From positions 2,476,001 to 2,540,000 of the forward strand of contig NZ_CP007034.1 in NCBI RefSeq assembly GCF_000512915.1: a stretch of 64,000 nucleotides of DNA, given 5' to 3'. This DNA comes from Barnesiella viscericola DSM 18177. GTDB lineage: Bacteria > Bacteroidota > Bacteroidia > Bacteroidales > Barnesiellaceae. The notes under the pieces were generated by a model. The model did not search any database, was not told the DNA's origin, and worked only from the letters and a program-made list of their open reading frames with translations. The first letter of the stretch is position 1. The number at the start of each line of letters is the position of its first letter. Of this stretch, positions 28,173-36,418 are shown one piece after another. The translations under genes and the position numbers were made by a program.

Positions 28173-29636
28173 ATGTATAGATTTAGAACACTTATCGTGA
28201 TGCTGAAATTATGTCTGCCATTCCTGGCTTACCATACGACATTCGCACAAGCACCTGAACTATATGTCCGTGGAATCTCCGATGACTGGACCGTTCAGGA
28301 AAAATACAGGATGGTAAATGATAACGGCGTATATTCACTCTACATCGATGAACTGTCGTCGGTCTACACATTCAAGATATGCACGGAGGATTACTCGCTT
28401 CAATATGGTTCGACAGACACTTTTGAATTTGATGTGCCAATGGCCTGCATCAATGCTTATGGCAACAATTTCCGTGTAAAACAGATCAATGGAAATTCGA
28501 CGACCGTGTACGGCGCGACACTTCTGTTTGATTATAGCAATCCTTCGGCACCAACATTGACAGTGTGTCCTGACATATATCTAGCCGGTGATGTCACTGA
28601 CTGGAGCAATCACAAGAAAGGATACAGATTTATCAAAGAGGGCGATTCCTATGTGCTGCGGACAAAAGATTTAAATGGCCGATTCAAGATTGTTGCCGCT
28701 GTTGCTCCAGAGTGGGATGCGCAATATGGTGGCGTGGCATCGATTAAATCAGGCAGGACATATCAATTACAACGCGATGGCTGTGATATGACGATTGAAA
28801 ATCCTCTCGGCGATATTGAACTGGTATTTAACAAAGTAAACAATCGACTGACAGTCAATAAATTTTCTGATATCTCCGGAAATCTGACATACTATCTTAC
28901 CGGCGATTTCAATAATTGGAATCCTCATGATGAACGGATGCGTTTCATCGGGTCAGAGGGAATTTATGAATTGAAGATTCCACGCCTCACCGGTGAGTTC
29001 AAAATCACCACACCCGATTGGAAATGGCAATTTGGATCAATGGTTAAGGGTATTAAATACAATGAAGTGATACCACTTGAATCTGCCCAAAACGAGTGCA
29101 ACATGTATTTCGAGGAACCGATTGCTCAGGAAGTGGCCATAACACTTGATATGAACAACCTCACTCTGTCATGTATCGGAATGCCGATGCTTTATCTCGT
29201 CGGCGACTTTAACGACTGGACCATACTGCCATTCTATGCGTTCGATTACAATGACGGAACATATACTCTTAACACGCCTCACTTCACCGGAGATTTCAAG
29301 ATAGTAGACCGCGAGTGGAATATCCAGTTGGGGACAAAGACGCAAGAACAAATAGAAGCGGGCAAGAACTTCTGTCTTGACTATGCCGCCACCGTGGGAG
29401 ACAACATCCGCTTTGACGGCATTGATAATGCGAATTCCGACACTCGTCTGAGAATGACTCTAAAAGCAGATGGCATAGGCAATAAGCCAACCTCAATAAC
29501 AGAGCCACCACTGATTACTAATTCCGAAATACATTATGACTATTTCAATCTTCAGGGAATGAAAGTCAATCGCCCCACAAAGGGCATTTATATCCGTCAT
29601 AACAATCAGATAAGCGAAAAAATATATATACGATGA
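28173..29636 (+). CDS. secreted multi-module carbohydrate-binding protein (GDFNxW modules)
   Basis: 487 residues with a signal peptide (ending HTTFAQA). Four beta-sandwich modules each start with a variant of h-x-G-D-h-x-x-W: ELYVRGISDDW, DIYLAGDVTDW, YYLTGDFNNWNP and LYLVGDFNDW. The last two match the pattern of glycogen- or starch-binding modules (CBM48/CBM20-like). The C-terminal tail has YFNLQGMKV and ends SEKIYIR, like the gene at 18373. It is inferred to be a surface or secreted glycan binder. Its stop overlaps the start of the GH30 gene (ATGA). Confidence 0.75.
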   Translation: MYRFRTLIVMLKLCLPFLAYHTTFAQAPELYVRGISDDWTVQEKYRMVNDNGVYSLYIDELSSVYTFKICTEDYSLQYGSTDTFEFDVPMACINAYGNNFRVKQINGNSTTVYGATLLFDYSNPSAPTLTVCPDIYLAGDVTDWSNHKKGYRFIKEGDSYVLRTKDLNGRFKIVAAVAPEWDAQYGGVASIKSGRTYQLQRDGCDMTIENPLGDIELVFNKVNNRLTVNKFSDISGNLTYYLTGDFNNWNPHDERMRFIGSEGIYELKIPRLTGEFKITTPDWKWQFGSMVKGIKYNEVIPLESAQNECNMYFEEPIAQEVAITLDMNNLTLSCIGMPMLYLVGDFNDWTILPFYAFDYNDGTYTLNTPHFTGDFKIVDREWNIQLGTKTQEQIEAGKNFCLDYAATVGDNIRFDGIDNANSDTRLRMTLKADGIGNKPTSITEPPLITNSEIHYDYFNLQGMKVNRPTKGIYIRHNNQISEKIYIR

Positions 29637-31111
29637 AAAGAATGACATTACACAGTATTCTTACGCACCTCTGTCTGATAATGTGTACCGCCGGTGCGGT
29701 GTGTCAGAATCATTATCTTCCCAATCCAACTCTGCTTATAGAACACGATACAACGCCGGCAGATATAAAAGCCTGTTATGTATCATATGATGGATCGAAG
29801 CTGCTGTCGACCGAAAACTTGAAATTTGACGACAGCAGCCGGGACAAGTCAGAGGGTATGATAAACATAAACACCAATCAATTATATCAGGAAATCGACG
29901 GTTTTGGCTTTGCCATCACCGGCTCGGCATCATACAATCTATCCAAGATGGAAGCATATCGACGCCACGATTTTCTTGTCCGTACATTCTCGCCCGATGA
30001 GAATGTCGGTTATGGATGCTCTTATTTAAGGGTGCCCATAGGTTGCAGCGACTTTTCGTTGAGCGACTATACATGCTGTGATACACCCGGTATCGAGAAT
30101 TTTGCACTCACTAACGAAGAAACTCGTTATATTATTCCTGTGTTGCAGGAAATATTGCAGATTAATCCCGATATCAAAATTATCGGCGCCCCGTGGACTG
30201 CCCCCCGCTGGATGAAAACTAACGGAGAATGGACAGCAGGTCATCTACGTGAAGAATGTTATCAGGATTATGCCTTGTATTTCGTGAAATGGATAAAGGC
30301 TTTTGCTGAAAATGGCATCCACATTACTGCTGTCACCCCTCAGAACGAACCTCTCCATGGAGGTAATAGCGCTTCGATGTTTATGCTTTGGGAAGAGCAA
30401 CGCGATTTCATCAAGACAGCCCTTGGTCCGTCGTTCAGAGACAATAATATCGACACTAAAATTTATGTGTTTGACCATAATTATAGCTACGATAATTGGG
30501 AGGGACAGATAGGTTATCCCAGTCTGATATATTCCGATTCTCAAGCCAAACAATATATTTCTGGAGCCGCATATCATAATTATAGCGGGGATGCTTCGGA
30601 AATGACCGCAATACACGACGCCAATCCTGATATGGCATTGCTTTTTACGGAATGGACGGCAGGAGAATGGTACCTGCGAGTGGATCATGCAAGAATTCTC
30701 GAAGATGTGAAAAATCTGATTTTTGATGTTGTCAACAACTGGGGGCGCGGTGCGATAGTGTGGAATATGATACTTGATAACAATCATGGACCGTATCGTC
30801 CGGGAGGATGCTTTAACGGTAACGGAGCTGTTGACATTGATATCGAGACATATGGCAAGATAACATATAATTCATTTTACTATACAATTTGCCTGGCGAT
30901 GACAGCCTCACGACCCGGTGGACACAGAGCGTCTGTTGACGGGAATGTCGCCGACACGGAGTTCGTAGCCTTTTCAAATCCAGACGGTACAACAGGAATC
31001 ATAGCTACCAACAATTCTGTCAATGCGAAGAAAGTGACGATTTATGATGGCAAGAGATACTTTTGCATTGATATCCCACCTCTCACTGCGGCATCCTATC
31101 GTTGGCAATGA
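29633..31111 (+). CDS. GH30 glycoside hydrolase
   Basis: 492 residues with a signal peptide (ending AGAVCQ). The (beta/alpha)8 barrel (about 85-430) has the acid/base E239 in TPQNEP and the nucleophile E340 in FTEWTAGEW, and a small C-terminal beta domain follows. Together with IGAPWTAPRWMKTNG this resembles the GH30 subfamilies of glucosylceramidases and beta-1,6-glucanases. A secreted beta-1,6-glucanase or related endo-enzyme is the leading reading. It is the last gene of the PUL operon; rteA starts 106 bases later. Confidence 0.92.
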   Translation: MKRMTLHSILTHLCLIMCTAGAVCQNHYLPNPTLLIEHDTTPADIKACYVSYDGSKLLSTENLKFDDSSRDKSEGMININTNQLYQEIDGFGFAITGSASYNLSKMEAYRRHDFLVRTFSPDENVGYGCSYLRVPIGCSDFSLSDYTCCDTPGIENFALTNEETRYIIPVLQEILQINPDIKIIGAPWTAPRWMKTNGEWTAGHLREECYQDYALYFVKWIKAFAENGIHITAVTPQNEPLHGGNSASMFMLWEEQRDFIKTALGPSFRDNNIDTKIYVFDHNYSYDNWEGQIGYPSLIYSDSQAKQYISGAAYHNYSGDASEMTAIHDANPDMALLFTEWTAGEWYLRVDHARILEDVKNLIFDVVNNWGRGAIVWNMILDNNHGPYRPGGCFNGNGAVDIDIETYGKITYNSFYYTICLAMTASRPGGHRASVDGNVADTEFVAFSNPDGTTGIIATNNSVNAKKVTIYDGKRYFCIDIPPLTAASYRWQ

Positions 31112-31217
31112 ACTTTCGCTAATATCGTTATAGCTTTTAGATTCGGTATTTCTCATATAAACAGACTATTATATACCATTTTGTAATGTCTCCACCAATA
31201 TTTGTCTCGTAATAAAT

Positions 31218-33557
31218 ATGATTCGAAAATCGGGCCTTCCTCATATACCGATTATATCCGGATATATCCTTATTCTTGTGCTCACTGTTGCAATAGGTTA
31301 TGCCTATTATAACGAGGAGCACACTTTATCTCTGATGGATGAGAGGAATCGTTCCGCCAATGAGCTGCGTCGGGAAATAAACGAACTTAACATGCACATG
31401 ACAGCACTCTCGCTTATGGGCGAAACCGCGATGGAGTGGACTGACATGGAGCGGGACAGATATCATCGCCAGAGACTCCATATCGACAGCACACTGTGTG
31501 AGTTCAGCCGGATCTTCATTTCGGAGGCAGCCGACATAGACAGCCTCCGTATTCTTCTTGAGGACAAGGAGAAGAAACTGCTCCAGCTTGCAGAAATATA
31601 CCGGCGTCAAAAGGCTCTCGGTGACGAGATGGCCAACAAACTGCCTGTGATAGCTCGCCAGAGCGCCAAAGAGGAGCCAAAGAAACCTAAGCGCAAAGGC
31701 TTCCTCGGTTTATTCGGCAAAAAGGAAGAACCAAAACCCTCTGCCACCACGACCATGCTGTACAGTTTCAACCGTGGTCTCATGGCTGAGCGCAGGGCGC
31801 AGAACGAAAGCCTTAAAGCCCATGCAGACAGCCTGTCACGGCAAAACAGGAATCTTAACGTCCGCTTGCAGAATCTTATAAGTTATCTTGACGGTAAGGC
31901 CCAGGCTGATCTCCGGCAGCAGGAACTTGAGATTGCAGCTACCCGTGAAGAGTCATATCGTGATATAGGTGTACTGACAGCCATCACCCTATTGATGCTG
32001 TTCGTTTCTTATGTCATAATACACCGCGATATGAAGCGGCGAGACCGGAATAAGCACAAACTGGAGGAAAGCATACGGCAGAACCGGTCGCTGCTTGAAA
32101 TGCGTAAGAAAATAATCCTCACCATATCCCATGACATACGCGGTCCGCTAAACGTGATAAGCGGCAGTGCAGAACTTGCCATTGACACCCGCGACAAAAG
32201 GAAGCGTGACGGCTACCTGAACAATGCACGGTACCTTTGCCGCCACGTGGTTCACCTTCTCAACAACCTGCTGGATGTCTACCGGCTCAATGAGGCGAAA
32301 GAGACCCCGAACAATGTCCCGTTCAGGCTGAACGTACTGTTTGACAGGATAGCCATCGGTGCGGCGCAGATAATCAATGACAAGGGTCTGCTGTTCAAGC
32401 ACGATTACAGGAATATCGACGTGACAGTAATCGGAGACGAGGACCGAATAGAGCAGATTGCCGACAACCTGCTGTCGAATGCCGTCAAGTTCACACAATC
32501 CGGATCCGTCGGAATCGCGGCATCATACGACGACGGCCGGCTTGTAATGGATATCAGCGACACAGGCATCGGTATGTCGGAAGAAACCGTGGACCGCATA
32601 TTCAGGCCGTTCGAGCGTGCCGACAACGTGGAGCATGTGGAGGGGTTCGGACTTGGACTTTCCATCACCAAGGGACTGGTAATTATGCTCGGAGGAACTA
32701 TCGACGTGATAAGCAATGTCGGCAAAGGCACAACTTTCCATATCACCATACCGCTTGAACTGACCGGGAATATAGAATCATCCAGCATTCCGGAAGTAAA
32801 GCCTGTCGGTGTTTTGCGTCTGCCGCATAATGTAATCGTTATAGACGATGATCCGCTCCAGCGTGATATCATAAGCGAGATGCTTGAACGCAACGCTGTT
32901 TCGTGTAAGGTATGCGCCACAGCCTCTGATGTGGTGAAGGCAATGCGTGAACGCGACTACGATATACTGCTTACCGATATAAATATGCCCGGCACCGACG
33001 GATTCGCACTGCTTGAACTGTTGCGCAAGTCCAATATAGGAAATTCAAGGACAATCCCGGTGGTGGCAATGACAGCCAGGGATGATGACGAGACCAGACC
33101 GCTGATTCAATGCGGGTTCTCCGGCTGTATATTCAAACCTTTCTCCATGCAGGAACTGCTTGAGCGCATATCCATTATAATGGCCAAATCATTGCCGCTT
33201 GATGGAGACCGGATTGACTTTTCCCCACTGATTGCAAATGTCGCCAATCCCGTAGTCATATTGCAGGGACTTGCAGATTCAACATACGATGACATTGCAG
33301 AACTGAAAGAGTCTGTCGCTAAAAACGATAGAAAAGCCATTTCATCCGTGTTGCACAGAATAAAACCTGTATGGGAAATGGTTGGCATTGAAAGCGTGCT
33401 TCAACCGTTAAGAAATGCTGTCAAGAAACGGAGTACAACCACGGCTGATATTGAAATCCTCATGTCAGATGTGATTTCGGCAATGGAGAATCTGATTGAG
33501 AATATAAACGAAGAACTGGAAACAATAAAGAATGAAGAGCAGGATACTGATAGTTGA
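31218..33557 (+). CDS. rteA: RteA-like hybrid sensor histidine kinase (HK-REC-Hpt)
   Basis: 779 residues. One membrane span is near 12-30 and a second near 252-272, enclosing a periplasmic, partly coiled-coil sensor region. The kinase core has H305 in ISHDIRGPLN, an ATPase N box (DNLLSNAVKF) and DTGIGMS / GFGLGLSI boxes. The receiver domain has D587 (LLTDINMPGTDG). A C-terminal Hpt-like domain has H713 in LHRIKPVWEMVG. In CTnDOT the counterpart RteA acts with RteB to start excision and transfer. It overlaps rteB by 26 bases, so the pair is cotranscribed. The signal is unknown. Confidence 0.88.
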   Translation: MIRKSGLPHIPIISGYILILVLTVAIGYAYYNEEHTLSLMDERNRSANELRREINELNMHMTALSLMGETAMEWTDMERDRYHRQRLHIDSTLCEFSRIFISEAADIDSLRILLEDKEKKLLQLAEIYRRQKALGDEMANKLPVIARQSAKEEPKKPKRKGFLGLFGKKEEPKPSATTTMLYSFNRGLMAERRAQNESLKAHADSLSRQNRNLNVRLQNLISYLDGKAQADLRQQELEIAATREESYRDIGVLTAITLLMLFVSYVIIHRDMKRRDRNKHKLEESIRQNRSLLEMRKKIILTISHDIRGPLNVISGSAELAIDTRDKRKRDGYLNNARYLCRHVVHLLNNLLDVYRLNEAKETPNNVPFRLNVLFDRIAIGAAQIINDKGLLFKHDYRNIDVTVIGDEDRIEQIADNLLSNAVKFTQSGSVGIAASYDDGRLVMDISDTGIGMSEETVDRIFRPFERADNVEHVEGFGLGLSITKGLVIMLGGTIDVISNVGKGTTFHITIPLELTGNIESSSIPEVKPVGVLRLPHNVIVIDDDPLQRDIISEMLERNAVSCKVCATASDVVKAMRERDYDILLTDINMPGTDGFALLELLRKSNIGNSRTIPVVAMTARDDDETRPLIQCGFSGCIFKPFSMQELLERISIIMAKSLPLDGDRIDFSPLIANVANPVVILQGLADSTYDDIAELKESVAKNDRKAISSVLHRIKPVWEMVGIESVLQPLRNAVKKRSTTTADIEILMSDVISAMENLIENINEELETIKNEEQDTDS

Positions 33558-34848
33558 GGACAACGTGACCCTCTCCCAGATGCAGAAGGACTGGCTCACA
33601 CGCGAGGGATATGACGTCATGACTGCAATAGATGCAATCGTGGCACGCAGGCATATACGCAGAACGGATTTTGACCTGATACTCTCTGATGTACGCCTGC
33701 CCGAAGGGGACGGTCTGTCACTGCTTGCTTGGCTGAAAAAAGAGAAGCCGGGCATTCCTGTTATCATTATGACGGAATATGCCTCATATCCCGATGCCGT
33801 CAAAGCCATAAAGATGGGCGCGAAGGATTATCTGCCAAAACCGGTACACCGTGAGCGACTGTTCGAGATTGTGAAGGAGCTGATGCATCCGGCTGTGACC
33901 ATACAGCATTCTCTTGAACGGCTTTTCAAGCGTGACAGCGCGAAGGCGCGTGAGGCATTGCACCTGGCGAAGCTTGTAGCTCCTGCCGACATATCGGTGC
34001 TTATTCTCGGCGCCAACGGAACCGGCAAGGAGTCCATAGCCCGTACCATTCATTTCAACAGCCCAAGAAAAGACGAGCCGTTTGTCGCGGTGAACTGTGG
34101 CGCCATACCGCCGGAACTTATAGCCTCCATGTTCTTCGGCCATGTCAAAGGCGCTTTCACAGGAGCGGATTCCGACAGAAAAGGATATTTCGATGCCGCG
34201 AAAGGCGGCACTCTGTTCCTTGACGAGATCGGCACGCTCCCTTATCACACTCAATCATCATTGCTTAGGGTATTGCAGGAGAATGTATATATGCCGGTCG
34301 GAGGAAACACCGAACGCCGTGCCGATGTGCGCATAGTCGCGGCAACCAACGAGAATATGGAGAAATCCATAGCCGAAGGTCGTTTCCGCGAGGACCTTTA
34401 TCACCGTCTTTGTGAGTTCGAGATACACCAGCCATCTCTGGCGGAATGTCCCGAAGATATCCTCCCGTTGGCCGAGTTCTTCCGCAAGAAGTTCTCTGAT
34501 GAGCTTCACAAGGAGACATCCGGATTCAGCGCAGATGCCGAGCGGATTATGCTGGCACACTCATGGAGCGGCAACATACGCGAGCTTCAAAACCGGGTGC
34601 GTCGGGCTGTGCTTATTTCCAAAGCACCTGTTATCGCAGCTTCGGATTTGAATATCCGTAAATCCACAAGTGATAATGTCACAAAAGTCGTTCCCGATTT
34701 GCGCCCCATAAAGGATGATGAAGCTGAAAAGCAACTGATCATCCGCACTTTGGAATCAAGCAATGGCAATAAGACAAAGGCGGCGAAAATGCTCAACATC
34801 AATCCTACGACATTATATCGCAAGATGAACAAATACGGTATAGAGTAA
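33532..34848 (+). CDS. rteB: RteB-like NtrC-family response regulator
   Basis: 438 residues. The receiver domain (1-120) has phospho-acceptor D53 in LILSDVRLPEGDG. The sigma-54 AAA+ domain (about 140-370) has Walker A GANGTGKE, the GAFTGA loop near 207-212, and FLDEIG. A C-terminal Fis-type HTH follows (about 395-438, NKTKAAKMLNINPTTLYRKM). An intact GAFTGA loop means it should activate sigma-54 promoters. In CTnDOT, RteB switches on rteC; no rteC is visible in this window, so its local targets may be the genes or RNA just downstream. Confidence 0.92.
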   Translation: MKSRILIVEDNVTLSQMQKDWLTREGYDVMTAIDAIVARRHIRRTDFDLILSDVRLPEGDGLSLLAWLKKEKPGIPVIIMTEYASYPDAVKAIKMGAKDYLPKPVHRERLFEIVKELMHPAVTIQHSLERLFKRDSAKAREALHLAKLVAPADISVLILGANGTGKESIARTIHFNSPRKDEPFVAVNCGAIPPELIASMFFGHVKGAFTGADSDRKGYFDAAKGGTLFLDEIGTLPYHTQSSLLRVLQENVYMPVGGNTERRADVRIVAATNENMEKSIAEGRFREDLYHRLCEFEIHQPSLAECPEDILPLAEFFRKKFSDELHKETSGFSADAERIMLAHSWSGNIRELQNRVRRAVLISKAPVIAASDLNIRKSTSDNVTKVVPDLRPIKDDEAEKQLIIRTLESSNGNKTKAAKMLNINPTTLYRKMNKYGIE

Positions 34849-34889
34849 CATTTATGCCCTGACATACAGCCCTTCTCGCTACTTTTTTG

Positions 34890-34897
34890 TAACTTTG
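34890..34897 (+). promoter_or_regulatory. -7 promoter element upstream of the long inverted repeat
   Basis: TAACTTTG fits TAnnTTTG. No clear -33 TTTG is seen at the right distance. The sequence around it (GTAACTTTGG) also resembles a CTnDOT-type recombination core, so its role is ambiguous. A transcript starting here would include the inverted repeat at 34970-35091. Confidence 0.4.
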
Positions 34898-34969
34898 GGG
34901 CGTGAAATAGAAAACACAGGTAGGCGTATTCCGATATGCCTGCCGTTACATACATAAGTTCGCAAGAGT

Positions 34970-35091
34970 CTCAGACAGAAATCTGGCAGTTGATGTTTAA
35001 GGAGAATCATTGCGTAATACTTATGCTGTGCGTATCGCATAGCGTGGTGTTGCGTATTCTCCTTACGGTTTTGCCAGAACCGCTGTCTGAG
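34970..35091 (+). repeat. long imperfect inverted repeat between rteB and the DHFR-like gene
   Basis: Left arm begins CTCAGACAG (34970-34978) and right arm ends CTGTCTGAG (35083-35091). Further inside, TCTGGCA pairs with TGCCAGA, TAAGGAGAAT with ATTCTCCTTA, and TATGC with GCATA around the loop. The whole intergenic stretch 34849-35143 otherwise shows no gene. It may be a structured small RNA, a leader of the next gene, or a protein-binding site. Confidence 0.7.
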
Positions 35092-35143
35092 TGCGTGGAC
35101 ATCGCGCTTTTTCTTTTGCAATGTAACAGAGAAATGAAACGAC

Positions 35144-35560
35144 ATGGCAACGGTACGCATCATAACAGCAATGACTATCGACGGTTTCCTCCCGGATGCC
35201 GACAATCCCCGGATGCGTTGGCTTATGACCGATGCCAAAGGGTTCCGGCACTGGCATGACATAGGCACATACACACTCCAAGCGGATTACCCGGTCCTTG
35301 ATCTTGTATGTGACAAGGACAGCACCGACAAATCCTGCATATACACCGCCGAAGTATCGGATCTGGACGGGATGGAGCTTATGACACGGCTCTTCCGTTA
35401 CAATATAATAGACGAACTGGTAATCCATATTTTGCCTGAAATTGCAGGAACAGGAACCCATATCTTTCAAAACGGCGTGCCGTCAGGGTGGATATTAAGC
35501 AAATCCAGCCGGTTAAAGAACGGGATTTGCCGAAACATCTACCGGCGCAAAGCGCGATAA
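35144..35560 (+). CDS. dihydrofolate reductase / RibD C-terminal family protein
   Basis: 138 residues. The start VRIITAMTIDGFLPD and the C-terminal DELVIHILPEIAGTGTHIF are typical of the RibD-C/DHFR-like fold, an NADPH-binding reductase fold. It is shorter than classic DHFR or RibD domains (about 160-200), and the middle looks trimmed, so it may be a divergent accessory version. Its substrate is unknown. It lies between rteB and the HTH cluster; a similar gene occurs next to regulatory genes in other Bacteroides conjugative elements as far as I recall. Confidence 0.8.
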   Translation: MATVRIITAMTIDGFLPDADNPRMRWLMTDAKGFRHWHDIGTYTLQADYPVLDLVCDKDSTDKSCIYTAEVSDLDGMELMTRLFRYNIIDELVIHILPEIAGTGTHIFQNGVPSGWILSKSSRLKNGICRNIYRRKAR

Positions 35561-35564
35561 TCTC

Positions 35565-35676
35565 GCAATAGACTATTGCATACCGCCGGAAAGTCTTGCA
35601 TTTTGCAATACATCTGATTTCCATCATTTCACGCTTGAATATTTTTATCGCACTGATATTCTGATGAATATCGGTG
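35565..35676. repeat. cluster of short inverted repeats upstream of the HTH genes
   Basis: GCAATAG-A-CTATTGC (35565-35579) is a perfect dyad. A second TTGCA/TGCAA dyad (TTGCATTTTGCAA) lies about 15-30 bases later, and CACTGATATT / AATATCGGTG (35651-35660 and 35667-35676) forms a hairpin with one G-T pair. They sit in the 230-base gap before the first HTH gene, where operators for an excision regulator would be expected. Confidence 0.5.
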
Positions 35677-35790
35677 TCTTGTCATGCCTTTTGGTGGCGG
35701 TGGCACGGCATTAGCCAATATATGTAGTATAACCGATTGCGCAACACGGTGTAGAACAAACCAATTCATTTACATCAAAAAGAACCGATT

Positions 35791-36090
35791 ATGCTATATA
35801 ACGAAACAGTGCATAAGATGTTTACCTCGCTCATGGAACGCTTTGACAAGATGGAGCGGGCATTCGAGCGGATGAACAAGCTAAAGGATTGTTTGGACGG
35901 CGACACGCTGCTCGACAATTACGACCTGTGCCGGTTGCTCGGCGTCACCAAGCGCACCCTTGCGAGATACCGCCAGAAGAAGCTTATCCGCTACTACATG
36001 ATAGACGGACGTACCTACTACAAGGCATCCGAGATACAGGAATTCCTACAGATGAAAGGGAAGTCGCTACCCGCCGCCGTGAGCCACTGA
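35791..36090 (+). CDS. small HTH protein, excisionase-like (copy 1)
   Basis: 99 residues. An N-terminal amphipathic helix (about 1-35) is followed by a MerR/HTH_17-type winged helix (about 42-90) with DLCRLLGVTKRTLARYRQ and the wing GRTYYKASEIQEFL. This is the form of small DNA-bending recombination directionality factors. Its place next to two tyrosine recombinases supports excision control, as for Xis2c/Xis2d in CTnDOT, but a simple regulator is possible. It is the first of three tandem related genes. Confidence 0.85.
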   Translation: MLYNETVHKMFTSLMERFDKMERAFERMNKLKDCLDGDTLLDNYDLCRLLGVTKRTLARYRQKKLIRYYMIDGRTYYKASEIQEFLQMKGKSLPAAVSH

Positions 36091-36124
36091 AACACATATC
36101 GTAAAATCTAAAAAACGTAACATC

Positions 36125-36418
36125 ATGGAAATAATAAGCATGGACATCAGAACTTTCGACGCCCTGTTCTCCAGAATCAGGGAAATCGAGGAAAAATCCG
36201 AACTGCTGAGCCGAAAGCACGAGGACATCGGCCTTAAGAAATGGCTCGACAATGAGGATGTATGCAACATTCTCGGAATCTCAAAGCGCACCTTGCAGAC
36301 CTACCGCGACAAGGGTATCCTACCGTTCAGCCGTATAAGAAACAAGCTCTTCTACCGTCCGGAGGATGTAGAGAAACTGCTCCAATCATCGTATTACCCC
36401 AACACATCACAGTTATGA
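36125..36418 (+). CDS. small HTH protein, excisionase-like (copy 2)
   Basis: 97 residues with the same layout as its upstream neighbour: N-terminal helix (about 1-40), then the HTH DVCNILGISKRTLQTYRD and the wing KLFYRPEDVEKLL. It is 34 bases after copy 1, and its stop overlaps the start of copy 3 (ATGA at 36415), indicating coupled translation. A role in excision or regulation is inferred. Confidence 0.85.
   Translation: MEIISMDIRTFDALFSRIREIEEKSELLSRKHEDIGLKKWLDNEDVCNILGISKRTLQTYRDKGILPFSRIRNKLFYRPEDVEKLLQSSYYPNTSQL

Noticed and set aside
34936..35259. 107-codon plus-strand frame after rteB
   Set aside because: It reads through the long inverted repeat and into the DHFR-like gene in another frame; composition is not protein-like.
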